The notes beneath the pieces are model-generated. The model searched no databases and was not told the origin of the DNA. It saw nothing but the letters and a program-made list of their open reading frames with translations. Of a DNA stretch of 64,000 bases, positions 8,685 to 16,420 are shown piece by piece (position 1 is the stretch's first letter; the number at the start of each line of letters is the position of its first letter). The DNA is from Blautia sp. GTDB taxonomy: Bacteria > Bacillota > Clostridia > Lachnospirales > Lachnospiraceae. Both the position numbers and the translations under genes were made by a program. The DNA is taken from assembly GCA_023667395.1 (NCBI GenBank), contig JAMPAC010000006.1, positions 29,810 through 93,809 on the forward strand. The letters are read 5' to 3'.

Positions 8685-8794
8685 TGTCTATCATCTGTCT
8701 TTTTAATGGATGACTGTATGATACTGATAATGGTGACAACAATACTGATGATTGTCACCACAATACCAACAACACCCACGGCAAGTTCAAGCAT
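8654..8794 (-). CDS. Small hydrophobic peptide, candidate type I toxin
   Basis: A 46-residue ORF: MLELAVGVVGIVVTIIS, a repeat of IVVTIISI, then a charged tail KKTDDRHQKSNRHSLK. One membrane helix plus a basic C-terminus encoded in the terminator stem is the hallmark of Fst/TxpA/holin-like type I toxins. An eight-codon leader ORF (MENEGKGT, ATG at 8820-8822) with a strong GGGAGGTGG site ends in TAA one base before the toxin ATG, suggesting translational coupling. An in-frame alternative ATG lies at 8813-8815 (53 aa). No homologue can be named from sequence alone. Confidence 0.7.
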   Translation of the reverse strand: MLELAVGVVGIVVTIISIVVTIISIIQSSIKKTDDRHQKSNRHSLK

Positions 8795-8913
8795 CTTATG
8801 TACCTTTCCCTTCATTTTCCATTATATACCACCTCCCAGGTACTGGAAGTTCTCAAAATGTACTCATTTTGGCGAAAGGCGAACCGCACACCATTTTGGT
8901 AACACCCATGACT

Positions 8914-8942
8914 ATTATACCAGAGTGCAGCCTGTCTGCCAA
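8914..8942 (-). promoter_or_regulatory. Promoter of the candidate type I toxin mRNA
   Basis: On minus: TTGGCA (complement of 8937-8942), 17-base spacer, TATAAT (complement of 8914-8919). The predicted leader of about 85 nt contains small hairpins (ACCAAAATGGT; AAAATGAGTACATTTT) ahead of the leader-ORF ribosome site. Confidence 0.7.
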
Positions 8943-8966
8943 TATCAATAATGGGAAAAATGGCGT

Positions 8967-8992
8967 GGGAAACGCTTTTATCAGCGTTTCCC
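8967..8992 (-). terminator. Probable terminator downstream of the SulP transporter gene
   Basis: Nine-base perfect stem GGGAAACGC/GCGTTTCCC located 9 bp past the SulP stop codon on minus, followed by a short T-rich tract. Confidence 0.6.
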
Positions 8993-9000
8993 TAAAGCGA

Positions 9001-10659
9001 TCAGAAATTCTTTACACACTCCTCCGCCCGCCGCAACGCGTCATCGATGTGGGAACAGAAATTCTCCTCCCCCACCTTTTCCACAAAGCCCGCCTTCTGC
9101 ATCACGCGCAGGGGCTGTTCGTTGACGTGGGACAGCACCAGATGGATCTTCTTCCGCTGGCACTCCGCATACATTTCCTCCAGGTTATGCATGGCGGTGG
9201 CGTCAATGGCGGAAACGCCCCTCATGCGCAGGATCAGGCATCTTGTCTTCTCGTTTAGGGAAATGGTCAGAAGCTTGTCCGCCGCGCCGAAGAACAGCGG
9301 CCCGCTGATCTCATATACCCTGGTATCTGCGGGAACTTCTCTTAAAGAAAGGCTGTCCGGATCATCCTCGTCGTCTATGTACTTCCAACCCTCCACCTCG
9401 GTCACGTCGCTCATACGCTTCATGAACAGCAGCGCCGCCATCAGCATGCCCACTTCGATTGCCACCACCAGGTCGAATACAACCGTCAGCAGAAATGTCA
9501 CCACCAGTACAGCGATATCGCTCTTGGGGGATGTTTTGCACAGATAGACGAACTTCCGCCAGCCGCACATATTGTAGGCCACCATGAACAGGATCGCCGC
9601 AATGGTGGGCATGGGGATCAGCGCCGCGTAGGGCATCAGCACCACCAGGATCAACAGCAGCACCACCGCGTGCACCATACCCGCAATGGGGGTGCGTCCG
9701 CCGTTCTTGATATTGGCGGCAGTCCTTGCGATAGCGCCTGTGGCGGGGATTCCGCCGAACAGCGCCGACACCATATTGCCCGCGCCCTGGGCCACCAGCT
9801 CCATGTTGGAGCGGTGCCTGCTGTTCACCATGCTGTCCGCCACCACGCAGGAAAGCAGGGACTCGATGGCCGCCAGGATGGCGATGGTAAAGGCGTCGGG
9901 AAGCACGTTCCGCACCGTCTCCATGCTGAAGGCGGGCAGGGAGACGGTGGGCAGTTTATTGGAAATCTCGTACAGATCCCCGATGGTATCCACCTTCATC
10001 TTCAGGCCGCTGACCATGGCGATCCCCGCCAGCACCGCGATCAGGGAAGGGGGAATCTTCTTGCAGAAACCGGGCAGGTAAGGCCACAGGATCAGAACCG
10101 CCAGGCAGACCGCGCCCACGATCAGAGCCTGCCAGTTGATGGTACCGATAAAGGCGAACACCGCCTTTAATTTATCCATGGTTTCGATCAAAGGCTCCTC
10201 CGTCACCACTTTCAGTCCCAGAAAATCTTTGATCTGGCCGATAAAGATGGTCACGGCGATACCCGCCGTAAAGCCGGTGGTGATGGTGTAGGGAATGAAC
10301 TTGATCAGGCTGCCCAGCCGCAGCAGACCCATCAGGATCAGGATTACGCCTGCCAGCAGCGTGGCGATCACAAGTCCCTCGAAGCCGTTTTTCGCCACGA
10401 TCCCCGCCACAATGGTGGCAAAGGCCGCCGTGGGTCCGGCAATCTGTACCCGGCTGCCCCCTAAAAAGGAGATCACAAAGCCTGCGGTGATGGCGGTGTA
10501 GATACCCTTTTCCGGGGTGACGCCGGATGCCAGCGCCAGCGCGATGGACAGGGGCAGCGCAATGATGGCCACAATGATACCTGCCACCACATCCTTGATG
10601 AACTGCTCTTTCGTGTAAGTCTTCATGACTGAAAAAAGCTTTGGTTTTAATTTTTCCAT
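9001..10659 (-). CDS. SulP-family anion transporter with STAS domain
   Basis: A 552-aa inner-membrane permease of the SLC26/SulP family, moving sulfate, bicarbonate or other anions. About residues 20-420 form the multi-helix core, with the family signature VAGIIVAIIALPLSIALALASGV at the first helix and GGIPATGAIARTAANIKNGGRTPIAG later. Residues about 440-545 are a cytoplasmic STAS domain (DTRVYEISGPLFFGAADKL, RGVSAIDATAMHNLEEM). GGAGGAG precedes the ATG. No cysteine biosynthesis or carbonic anhydrase genes are adjacent, so the substrate is unassigned. Confidence 0.93.
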   Translation of the reverse strand: MEKLKPKLFSVMKTYTKEQFIKDVVAGIIVAIIALPLSIALALASGVTPEKGIYTAITAGFVISFLGGSRVQIAGPTAAFATIVAGIVAKNGFEGLVIATLLAGVILILMGLLRLGSLIKFIPYTITTGFTAGIAVTIFIGQIKDFLGLKVVTEEPLIETMDKLKAVFAFIGTINWQALIVGAVCLAVLILWPYLPGFCKKIPPSLIAVLAGIAMVSGLKMKVDTIGDLYEISNKLPTVSLPAFSMETVRNVLPDAFTIAILAAIESLLSCVVADSMVNSRHRSNMELVAQGAGNMVSALFGGIPATGAIARTAANIKNGGRTPIAGMVHAVVLLLILVVLMPYAALIPMPTIAAILFMVAYNMCGWRKFVYLCKTSPKSDIAVLVVTFLLTVVFDLVVAIEVGMLMAALLFMKRMSDVTEVEGWKYIDDEDDPDSLSLREVPADTRVYEISGPLFFGAADKLLTISLNEKTRCLILRMRGVSAIDATAMHNLEEMYAECQRKKIHLVLSHVNEQPLRVMQKAGFVEKVGEENFCSHIDDALRRAEECVKNF

Positions 10660-10746
10660 TGATAGTTCTCCTCCCGACCCGAATCCTTTTCCGGGCTTCT
10701 CCCTCTTTGTGTTTTACTCCTTATTTGGAACAGTGCTCCTGTTACC

Positions 10747-11169
10747 CTAAACCGAACTATCAAACACCCCCAGGAATTTAAAATAGCCAAAGGTTTCATT
10801 TTGTACTTCTTTGACCGGGCCATCATAGTTCATTCTATCCAAAATGATGATCGCATTATAGGTTCTGTCCAACCCATCGGGATACATCCTCTTCAGCGCA
10901 TCAATATCAAAAATTGCCGCATCTTTGACAAGTTCATCTATCTGGCTGGTCAAATTCTTCTGTAATACCATAACGGCAAAATCCTCATCATAGGTATTGA
11001 TGCCAAAGTCAACCCCCATTTCAAAACCTATACAGTCATCAAGCAGGAGTTCATAATCCTTTTCCCAGTATTGTTCAAACAGCTCCTGGGACTTACAAAC
11101 GCCGACAAAAACGGAACAAAGGTTCTCATCGGTGCTGTAACAAACATTTAACTGTTCCACTTCTCTCAT
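10747..11169 (-). CDS. Imm22-like immunity protein (orphan)
   Basis: A 140-aa soluble acidic protein. The segment SVFVGVCKSQELFEQYWEKD followed by FGINTYDEDFAVMV matches the general pattern of Imm22 immunity proteins (aromatic strand, YxxxxY, then YDxDF). Members protect against nuclease-type polymorphic toxins. No toxin gene is adjacent, so this is an orphan. The ATG at 11167-11169 is chosen because AAGGAGG precedes it by seven bases; a longer in-frame start 14 codons upstream lacks a ribosome site. Confidence 0.6.
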   Translation of the reverse strand: MREVEQLNVCYSTDENLCSVFVGVCKSQELFEQYWEKDYELLLDDCIGFEMGVDFGINTYDEDFAVMVLQKNLTSQIDELVKDAAIFDIDALKRMYPDGLDRTYNAIIILDRMNYDGPVKEVQNETFGYFKFLGVFDSSV

Positions 11170-11233
11170 ATTGTCTGCCTCCTTATCATATTTCGATTTA
11201 CTAAGTTTCAAGGTGTTCTTTCACACCAACTCC

Positions 11234-11376
11234 CATGCCGCCTCCGGCGGCACAAACAATTGATGAACCATCGCAAGACTGGAAGAATCCGCTTTGCACA
11301 CTTCCAAACATGCCGCCTCCGGCGGCACAAACAATCAATCCATGAACCAGTGCAAGACTGGAAGAATCCGCTCTGC
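11234..11376. repeat. Two-copy tandem repeat with GCCGCC palindromes
   Basis: Two imperfect copies, starting at 11234 and 11309, of a unit of about 65 bp. Each begins with the palindrome CATGCCGCCTCCGGCGGCA, continues with CACAAACAAT, ATGAACCA and GCAAGACTGGAAGAATCC, and ends in CGCTYTGC. The second copy runs directly into the two-hairpin element at 11361-11445. Related palindromes occur at 21039-21057 (inside a gene) and about 49431-49448. No protein is encoded. Confidence 0.8.
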
Positions 11377-11445
11377 GGATTCTTCCCGGAATGACTTAGA
11401 TTTTCTTAGGTTGTGTACTTTACAACCTTAGAAAATCTTCATTCC
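11361..11445 (-). repeat. Two-hairpin structured element, copy 2
   Basis: Starts just after the stop codon of the gene ending at 11448. On minus the first stem is GGAATGA/TCATTCC (outer), AGATTTTCT/AGAAAATCT (core, identical to the copy at 1014-1102) with a three-base bulge AAG, and GGTTGT/ACAACC (inner). The second hairpin is GAAGAATCCG/CGGATTCTTC. Outer and inner stems differ from copy 1 in both arms, so pairing is kept while sequence changes. Confidence 0.75.
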
Positions 11446-11447
11446 GT

Positions 11448-13145
11448 TCACACTTTGCCCTGCAGTTCCACAAACACAGGCTCATGGCGCACCGCAGGCA
11501 GGAACTTTTCCAGTAGATCCGAGAGCCGCAGCCGGATGCTGGAAGTATTCATGCAGGGGTGGCAGCCGAACCATTCCCCGTCCAGCACGTCCTTATCCAC
11601 CAACAACTGTACCTGATTATCCGTATCGTTCATCAGCCCCATGACGCTGACGGACCCCGGCGTGATATGTAAGAACTGCTCCATATACACGGCCTCCCCG
11701 AAAGACAGCCGGGAACTGTTAATCTGCTTTGACAACTCTTTCGTCTTGAATTTCTTATCCCCCGGCATCATCAGCAGATAAAATTTCGTCTTCTGCTGGT
11801 TGCGCAGGAACAGATTCTTGCAGATCACCGCGTCCAGCGTCTCGTCGATGGCCCTGCACATTTCCATGGTGTTGGCCTCAAAGTGGTCGATCCGCTGAAA
11901 ATCGATTCCCAGCTTCCCCAGCAGTTCATACACCGCCAACTCCCTCTCCCTGCGCCAGTTCCCGCCTGTGGGAGCGCCCTGCGCCATGTTCAGGCTGATG
12001 GGCACGGGCTTTAAGGCGCCGTCATACCAACCCGCCATCCCCTGACGTTTCACATAAAATCTGTCTCCCGCCCGGTCGATGAGGGACAGCTGCTCCCCCG
12101 CTTCCACGGAAAGCTTTCCGTCACTGTAATTCTCGCTGTGCAGCCTTTTATCGCTCCAGGTGCGGATCCATTTGGAAGGCAGTGTGACGATCTGTCCGGA
12201 ACCTTTGCGCCGGTATTTCCCCCACTCGCCCTTCTCTTCCAGCAATTCCACCTCGCTGTCAAAATAATTGATGTAAACTGTTGCAGGCGCCCCCGCCTGC
12301 GGCTCAAGAGCCGTATACAGCGGGAAATCATCATGGCTTGTCCATCTGATATCCGGCTTGTCGGTAAAGCAGTCGGAAAGAATAAGGCCGTTTAACTGCC
12401 CCGCCTTTTTTAACCCGCAGCCGCCATCGATGCAGAAAATATTCCTCTCCCGATCAAGCAGCGGGCTGCCGTCCTCCCTGTCCTTCCGATAGAGCCACAC
12501 GGGCCAGTGCCCTGTGACCACGGTATAATTGTCAAAAGAGTATCCCTGCTCCCAGAAAGCATCGTTTTTCAGATATGGATAAGCGTCTGTCCCCTCCAGC
12601 GCGGCAAGATCCTCCGTGGGCACTCCGCCGTGGACGAAAAGGTATCTCCCCGCCGTCAGTATGGTGGGACGGCTCCGCAAAAAATCCAGTTCCTCCCCAA
12701 ACCGCTCCCGGAGCCTCTGCATATATCCCGGCACGTTCTCCGCCGTGACCTGTCCCACGCTGACGCCCAGATCCGCCAGCATCTCCTGAAACAGGCTGTT
12801 TCCCCAATGGTTTTCCATCCATTGCAGATATTCTATAAAACGTTCTTCCACTTCCGGCGTATCGTCAAAGAGTTTCTGCACCTTTGCCATATCCACATTT
12901 CCCATGGAGACATAGACCGGATGGCGCCTGCACAGATCCATGACATACTGCACTACCCGCAGGCTCTCAGGTCCTTTGTCGATCAGGTCGCCCACGATCA
13001 CAAGGATATCGTCCCCGTCATATTCCATTTTTTTCAGCAGCTGCACCAGCCAGTCCAGATGTCCGTGGATATCGCTGACCACCAGGAGCCGCTGCCCCGG
13101 CTTCGCAGGGATATTTTCTATGGTTGTCTTGATGGTTTCCGTCAT
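11448..13145 (-). CDS. Metallophosphoesterase fused to a ProX-type tRNA-editing domain
   Basis: A 565-aa two-domain protein. Residues about 15-250 are a calcineurin-like phosphoesterase with DIHGHLDW, GDLIDKGP, a GNVD in place of the usual GNHE, LFVHGGVP and VVTGHWP; relatives include PrpE and ApaH-type enzymes acting on dinucleotides or phosphoproteins. A middle segment (about 260-375) is unassigned. Residues about 385-560 match ProX/YbaK-like deacylases, which clear alanine from mischarged tRNA-Pro (FKTKELSKQINSSRLSF, LHITPGSVSVMGLMNDTDNQVQLLVD, WFGCHPCMNTSSIRL). I know these as separate proteins; the fusion seems unusual. A structured element follows its stop. Confidence 0.85.
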   Translation of the reverse strand: MTETIKTTIENIPAKPGQRLLVVSDIHGHLDWLVQLLKKMEYDGDDILVIVGDLIDKGPESLRVVQYVMDLCRRHPVYVSMGNVDMAKVQKLFDDTPEVEERFIEYLQWMENHWGNSLFQEMLADLGVSVGQVTAENVPGYMQRLRERFGEELDFLRSRPTILTAGRYLFVHGGVPTEDLAALEGTDAYPYLKNDAFWEQGYSFDNYTVVTGHWPVWLYRKDREDGSPLLDRERNIFCIDGGCGLKKAGQLNGLILSDCFTDKPDIRWTSHDDFPLYTALEPQAGAPATVYINYFDSEVELLEEKGEWGKYRRKGSGQIVTLPSKWIRTWSDKRLHSENYSDGKLSVEAGEQLSLIDRAGDRFYVKRQGMAGWYDGALKPVPISLNMAQGAPTGGNWRRERELAVYELLGKLGIDFQRIDHFEANTMEMCRAIDETLDAVICKNLFLRNQQKTKFYLLMMPGDKKFKTKELSKQINSSRLSFGEAVYMEQFLHITPGSVSVMGLMNDTDNQVQLLVDKDVLDGEWFGCHPCMNTSSIRLRLSDLLEKFLPAVRHEPVFVELQGKV

Positions 13146-13241
13146 GCCTTTTTTTATCTCCCCTTTTCAGAAAAGTGTTCCCTCTGCTATTTCTCCAAAA
13201 TTCCATACATATTCATACATTTCCTGGTTTTCTATGCAACT

Positions 13242-13718
13242 CTATAAACTGGAAGTTGCCTGTTTCATTAAATATAAGTTATATTCGTAAAAATCGCCTT
13301 GATATTCTTCCTTTTTCCTAAGCAATAACTCATTAAAACCCAATGAATGATAAATATGATGTGCTATAAAATTATCATCTTCTATCCCTATTGTAAATTC
13401 GGAATAGCCTTTTTCTTTCAGTATCTCTATGACTTCTTTTATGAGATATTTACCGTAACCCTTGCCCTGATAGTTTTGATGTATTCTAAATGCGAATAGA
13501 TATGCTCGCGTTCCTCGTACAGCAAAATTATTATCATCGGATTGATACCTTGTGTGAAGTTCACCAATCAGTTTAGAGTCATTTGACAAAGCAAAAATAT
13601 CGATAATATTATTTTGTATTTCATCAGTGCATTTAGTTATCATTTCATCAATATCATTGTAATTATATAGTTCAGTCAGTCGATGTAACTCCTGTACATC
13701 CAGTGTAGTAACATTCAT
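13242..13718 (-). CDS. GNAT N-acetyltransferase
   Basis: A 158-aa acetyltransferase with a clear acetyl-CoA binding motif, FRIHQNYQGKGYGKYLIKE, and the C-terminal HHIYHSLGFNEL signature. Substrate unknown. The ATG at 13716-13718 (MNVTTLD) follows a GGGGGATT ribosome site; the frame stays open 29 codons further upstream but with no supporting site. It lies 41 bp downstream of miaB on the same strand. Confidence 0.85.
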   Translation of the reverse strand: MNVTTLDVQELHRLTELYNYNDIDEMITKCTDEIQNNIIDIFALSNDSKLIGELHTRYQSDDNNFAVRGTRAYLFAFRIHQNYQGKGYGKYLIKEVIEILKEKGYSEFTIGIEDDNFIAHHIYHSLGFNELLLRKKEEYQGDFYEYNLYLMKQATSSL

Positions 13719-13759
13719 TGCAATCCCCCAAATCCCCGATCTACATACTTGATCATCAT

Positions 13760-15220
13760 TTATTTGCCTGTTGCTTCGTGCCCTATGTAATAAAACCCAC
13801 AGCACTCGTCCAGGGACACATTTACCAGCTTCCCGACCAGGGACGCGCCCCCCGGGAGATGGACAATGGTATTGTTGGAAAGCCTGCCCTTGACCATGGA
13901 ACTGTCGTTCTCATTCACTTCCTCGATCAACGCCTCCATGACCCGCCCCTGGTATTTCGCGGTCTGCTCCCTGGCCGTATCCTGCACCAGCTTCAGCAGC
14001 CTGTCAAAGCCCTTTTTCGCCTGTTCTTCCGGCACCTGGTCCTCCATTGCCGCAGCGGGAGTCCCCGTCCTTTTGGAATAGATAAAGGTAAAGGCATTGT
14101 CATATTTCACGGTGCGCACCACGTCCAGGGTCTCCTCCAGGTCGTTTTCCGTCTCCCCGGGAAATCCCACGATGATATCCGTGGTAATGGCAATGTCGGG
14201 AATCTCCCGGCGTATCTTCAGCGCCAGTTCCACATACTGCTCTTTTGTATAACGGCGGTTCATGCGGGTGAGGATCCTGGTGGAGCCGGACTGTAAGGGC
14301 AGATGCAGGTGGCGGCAAATCTTTTTGGACTCTTTCATCACCTGGATCAGTTCGTCGGACAAGTCCTTGGGGTGGGAAGTCATAAAGCGGATCCGCTTCA
14401 GTCCCTCTATCTTCTCCACCTCTTTGAGCAGCTGCGCGAAAGTCATGGGCTCCGCCAGATTTTTCCCATAGGAATTCACATTCTGTCCCAGCAGCATGAC
14501 CTCCACCACGCCGTCCTGAACCAGCTTCTCAATCTCCCGGATGATGTCCCTGGGCTCCCTGCTGCGCTCCCGCCCCCGGACGTAGGGCACGATACAGTAG
14601 CTGCAGAAATTATTGCAGCCGAACATAATATTGATGCCGGATTTAAAGGGATATTTCCGCTCTATGGGCAGATCCTCCACGATCTTGTCCGTGTCCTGCC
14701 AGATATCGATGATCATGCCGTTATTTTCATTTTCATATACGGTGTACAGCAGTTCCGCAAACTTGAAGAGATTGTGTGTTCCGAAGATCAGGTTCACGAA
14801 AGGATAGCTTTTTTTCAGCTTCTCGATGACGGCGGGTTCCTGCATCATACAGCCGCAGAGGGCAATCTTCATATCCGGGTTCTTCCGCTTATGGCCGTTT
14901 AATTCTCCCAGCCTGCCGTAGACTTTCTGGTTGGCGTTGTCCCGGACGGTGCAGGTGTTAAGGATCACAAAGTCGGCGTTCTCGCTGTCCGTGATCTCAT
15001 AGCCTGCCTGCCGCAAAATGCCCGTCAGTTTCTCGGAGTCCTTTGCGTTCATCTGACAGCCCATATTGAGAACAAAGGCTTGGGGTAAGCGGCCATTTTT
15101 TTGTTCAAAGTCTTTTACCCACTCCCGGCATTTTGCCAGATAGTAGTATTGACGGGCTGGTTCCTCTGTTGGCGGCTGTAAGTTTAAATTTATGTTACCT
15201 AAATCAATCTCATTATACAT
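13760..15220 (-). CDS. miaB: tRNA-2-methylthio-N6-dimethylallyladenosine synthase MiaB
   Basis: Radical SAM methylthiotransferase that converts i6A37 to ms2i6A37, acting after MiaA. The UPF0004 domain shows MGCQMNAKDSEKL with Cys55 as first ligand of the auxiliary iron-sulfur cluster. The radical SAM motif GCNNFCSYCIVPYVRGRERSR is near residue 200, and a TRAM domain ends the protein. Length 486 aa is slightly long at the N-terminus, as in clostridial MiaB. Upstream on the same strand lie toxin-antitoxin modules interleaved with stranded miaB 5' fragments, each ending at the codon for Cys55, so the present 5' end may have been replaced by recombination. Confidence 0.97.
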   Translation of the reverse strand: MYNEIDLGNINLNLQPPTEEPARQYYYLAKCREWVKDFEQKNGRLPQAFVLNMGCQMNAKDSEKLTGILRQAGYEITDSENADFVILNTCTVRDNANQKVYGRLGELNGHKRKNPDMKIALCGCMMQEPAVIEKLKKSYPFVNLIFGTHNLFKFAELLYTVYENENNGMIIDIWQDTDKIVEDLPIERKYPFKSGINIMFGCNNFCSYCIVPYVRGRERSREPRDIIREIEKLVQDGVVEVMLLGQNVNSYGKNLAEPMTFAQLLKEVEKIEGLKRIRFMTSHPKDLSDELIQVMKESKKICRHLHLPLQSGSTRILTRMNRRYTKEQYVELALKIRREIPDIAITTDIIVGFPGETENDLEETLDVVRTVKYDNAFTFIYSKRTGTPAAAMEDQVPEEQAKKGFDRLLKLVQDTAREQTAKYQGRVMEALIEEVNENDSSMVKGRLSNNTIVHLPGGASLVGKLVNVSLDECCGFYYIGHEATGK

Positions 15221-15253
15221 TTCTTTTAGCCTTCTTCATAATCTGTCCTTTTA

Positions 15254-15466
15254 TCAATCCCAATTGATTTCCTCATGAGAAACGGTTTCACCATTCCTGA
15301 TTTCAGCATCAGCATCCTCCAATTCTTTTTTTTCTGTCATAGTTAATTTTGTAAAATCCGGATCCCATGCCAGCACTAGCTTTTTGATGAATTCAAGAGC
15401 AAAATTTTGTTCACTCTCCGGTAAAATTTCCATAAGATTTATTGCTTCCCTCGTTATCGTACTCAT
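15254..15466 (-). CDS. Antitoxin of RelE-type module 1
   Basis: A 70-aa acidic protein, MSTITREAINLMEILPESEQ, ending NGETVSHEEINWD. The ending is shared with the antitoxin at 15918 (NGTISHEAINWD), so both belong to one family of small antitoxins paired with RelE/ParE-fold toxins. It follows its toxin gene, the reverse of the classical relBE order. The ATG at 15464-15466 has AAGGAGC seven bases upstream; a longer start overlapping the toxin stop is less likely. miaB starts 33 bp downstream and may be co-transcribed. Confidence 0.8.
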   Translation of the reverse strand: MSTITREAINLMEILPESEQNFALEFIKKLVLAWDPDFTKLTMTEKKELEDADAEIRNGETVSHEEINWD

Positions 15467-15489
15467 AACCTGCTCCTTTCCAAATAAAA

Positions 15490-15750
15490 TCATTTATAAA
15501 TATCGCCTCTTGAATCTACATTGATTATATATAAAATTTCTATTCTTTCATCAGAAATGATAGTATAAATTATTCTGTATTTGCCGATTCTGAGCCTTTT
15601 TCGTCCATCTGAATAGCCTGGAAGCGCTTTGATATCTCCTTTCGGCGGCTGCGCTGTCAATCCCTCAATCCCGGCTTTAATCCTCTGCTTTGTCGGCCTA
15701 TCCAACGCAGAAATGTATTTTGCGGCTTTTTTACTATATTCAATTGTCAA
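15490..15750 (-). CDS. RelE/ParE-superfamily toxin 1
   Basis: An 86-aa basic protein, MTIEYSKKAAKYISALDRPTKQRIKAGIEGL, then GDIKALPGYSDGRKRLRIGKYRIIY and a C-terminal IEILYIINVDSRGDIYK: the RelE fold with its conserved Arg-rich strand and final Arg/Tyr region, consistent with ribosome-dependent mRNA cleavage. It initiates at TTG (complement of 15748-15750) with AAGGAGTG upstream; no ATG is in frame. Its leader shares a conserved 45-bp junction segment with the leader of toxin 2. Confidence 0.88.
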   Translation of the reverse strand: MTIEYSKKAAKYISALDRPTKQRIKAGIEGLTAQPPKGDIKALPGYSDGRKRLRIGKYRIIYTIISDERIEILYIINVDSRGDIYK

Positions 15751-15830
15751 ATTATCATCACACTCCTTTTTATCAGATGCCGTCTGTATTTATCAACACT
15801 TTTGGGATTCTTTTTTACTCGCACGAACGG

Positions 15831-15898
15831 ACAGCCCCTATTGAGAACAAAGGCTTTGGGTAAGCGGCCATTTTTTCGTTCAAAGTCTTTTACCCACT
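15831..15898 (-). pseudogene. Stranded fragment of miaB 5' coding region (R1)
   Basis: Sixty-eight bases matching 15056-15123 inside miaB with only about five differences, same orientation. It translates as KNGRLPKAFVLNRGC, against KNGRLPQAFVLNMGC in the intact protein. The match stops exactly after GGCTGT, the codon pair Gly54-Cys55; then CCGTTCGTGCGAG begins the leader of toxin 1. The first miaB codons are missing, and the fragment starts 17 bp after the stop of antitoxin 2. It has no start codon and should be non-functional. Confidence 0.9.
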
Positions 15899-15917
15899 TT
15901 TTCCCTTCTATCGGTTC

Positions 15918-16109
15918 TCAATCCCAGTTTATCGCTTCATGCGATATGGTTCCATTCACTATCCTGTCTTCTCGTCCAGCTCTTAATGCCTCTAATTCTT
16001 CTGGTTCAGGAACCACTTCCGGTACGAATTTGACTATTACTCTATACAAAGTATCAATATCCTTTTCAGGAACCAACTCTATCAAATTTTTTAACATCTC
16101 TTTACTCAT
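15918..16109 (-). CDS. Antitoxin of RelE-type module 2
   Basis: A 63-aa acidic protein, MSKEMLKNLIELVPEKDIDTLYRVIVKFVPE..., ending DRIVNGTISHEAINWD like the antitoxin of module 1. It lies 16 bp downstream of its toxin gene. The N-terminal part differs clearly from module 1, so the two pairs are diverged relatives rather than a recent duplication. A miaB fragment follows its stop codon. Confidence 0.8.
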   Translation of the reverse strand: MSKEMLKNLIELVPEKDIDTLYRVIVKFVPEVVPEPEELEALRAGREDRIVNGTISHEAINWD

Positions 16110-16125
16110 GTTTTATCACCTATCC

Positions 16126-16365
16126 CTATAATCTTTTATATGCCTGTCCTCTTGGAATAATATTGTCAATATATATTATATCATCTTCTATGGAAAACAA
16201 CACTCTTAAATCTCCGACTCTCAATCGGTATCCATTATCTATTCCCTGCAATTTTTTAATATCTCCAAAAGGTATTTTTTCAATTGCTTCTTTGAGACGT
16301 TTCTTCGTTGATTTATCGACCGCATTAATATATTTTACTGAATTTTTACTGTATTCAATTTTCAA
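16126..16365 (-). CDS. RelE/ParE-superfamily toxin 2
   Basis: A 79-aa basic protein, MKIEYSKNSVKYINAVDKSTKKRLKEAIEKI, then GDIKKLQGIDNGYRLRVGDLRVLF and IDNIIPRGQAYKRL, clearly homologous to toxin 1 over its whole length. It also begins at a TTG codon (complement of 16363-16365) behind AAAGGAG. Probably a ribosome-dependent mRNA interferase neutralised by the downstream protein. Confidence 0.88.
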   Translation of the reverse strand: MKIEYSKNSVKYINAVDKSTKKRLKEAIEKIPFGDIKKLQGIDNGYRLRVGDLRVLFSIEDDIIYIDNIIPRGQAYKRL

Positions 16366-16420
16366 TAATTTTTTCTCCTTTTCAGCAACTTTTCGGAATC
16401 CTGTTTACTCACACGAACGG

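Noticed and set aside
11234-11376. CRISPR array
   Set aside because: Only two units, long imperfect repeats, no unique spacers and no cas genes.
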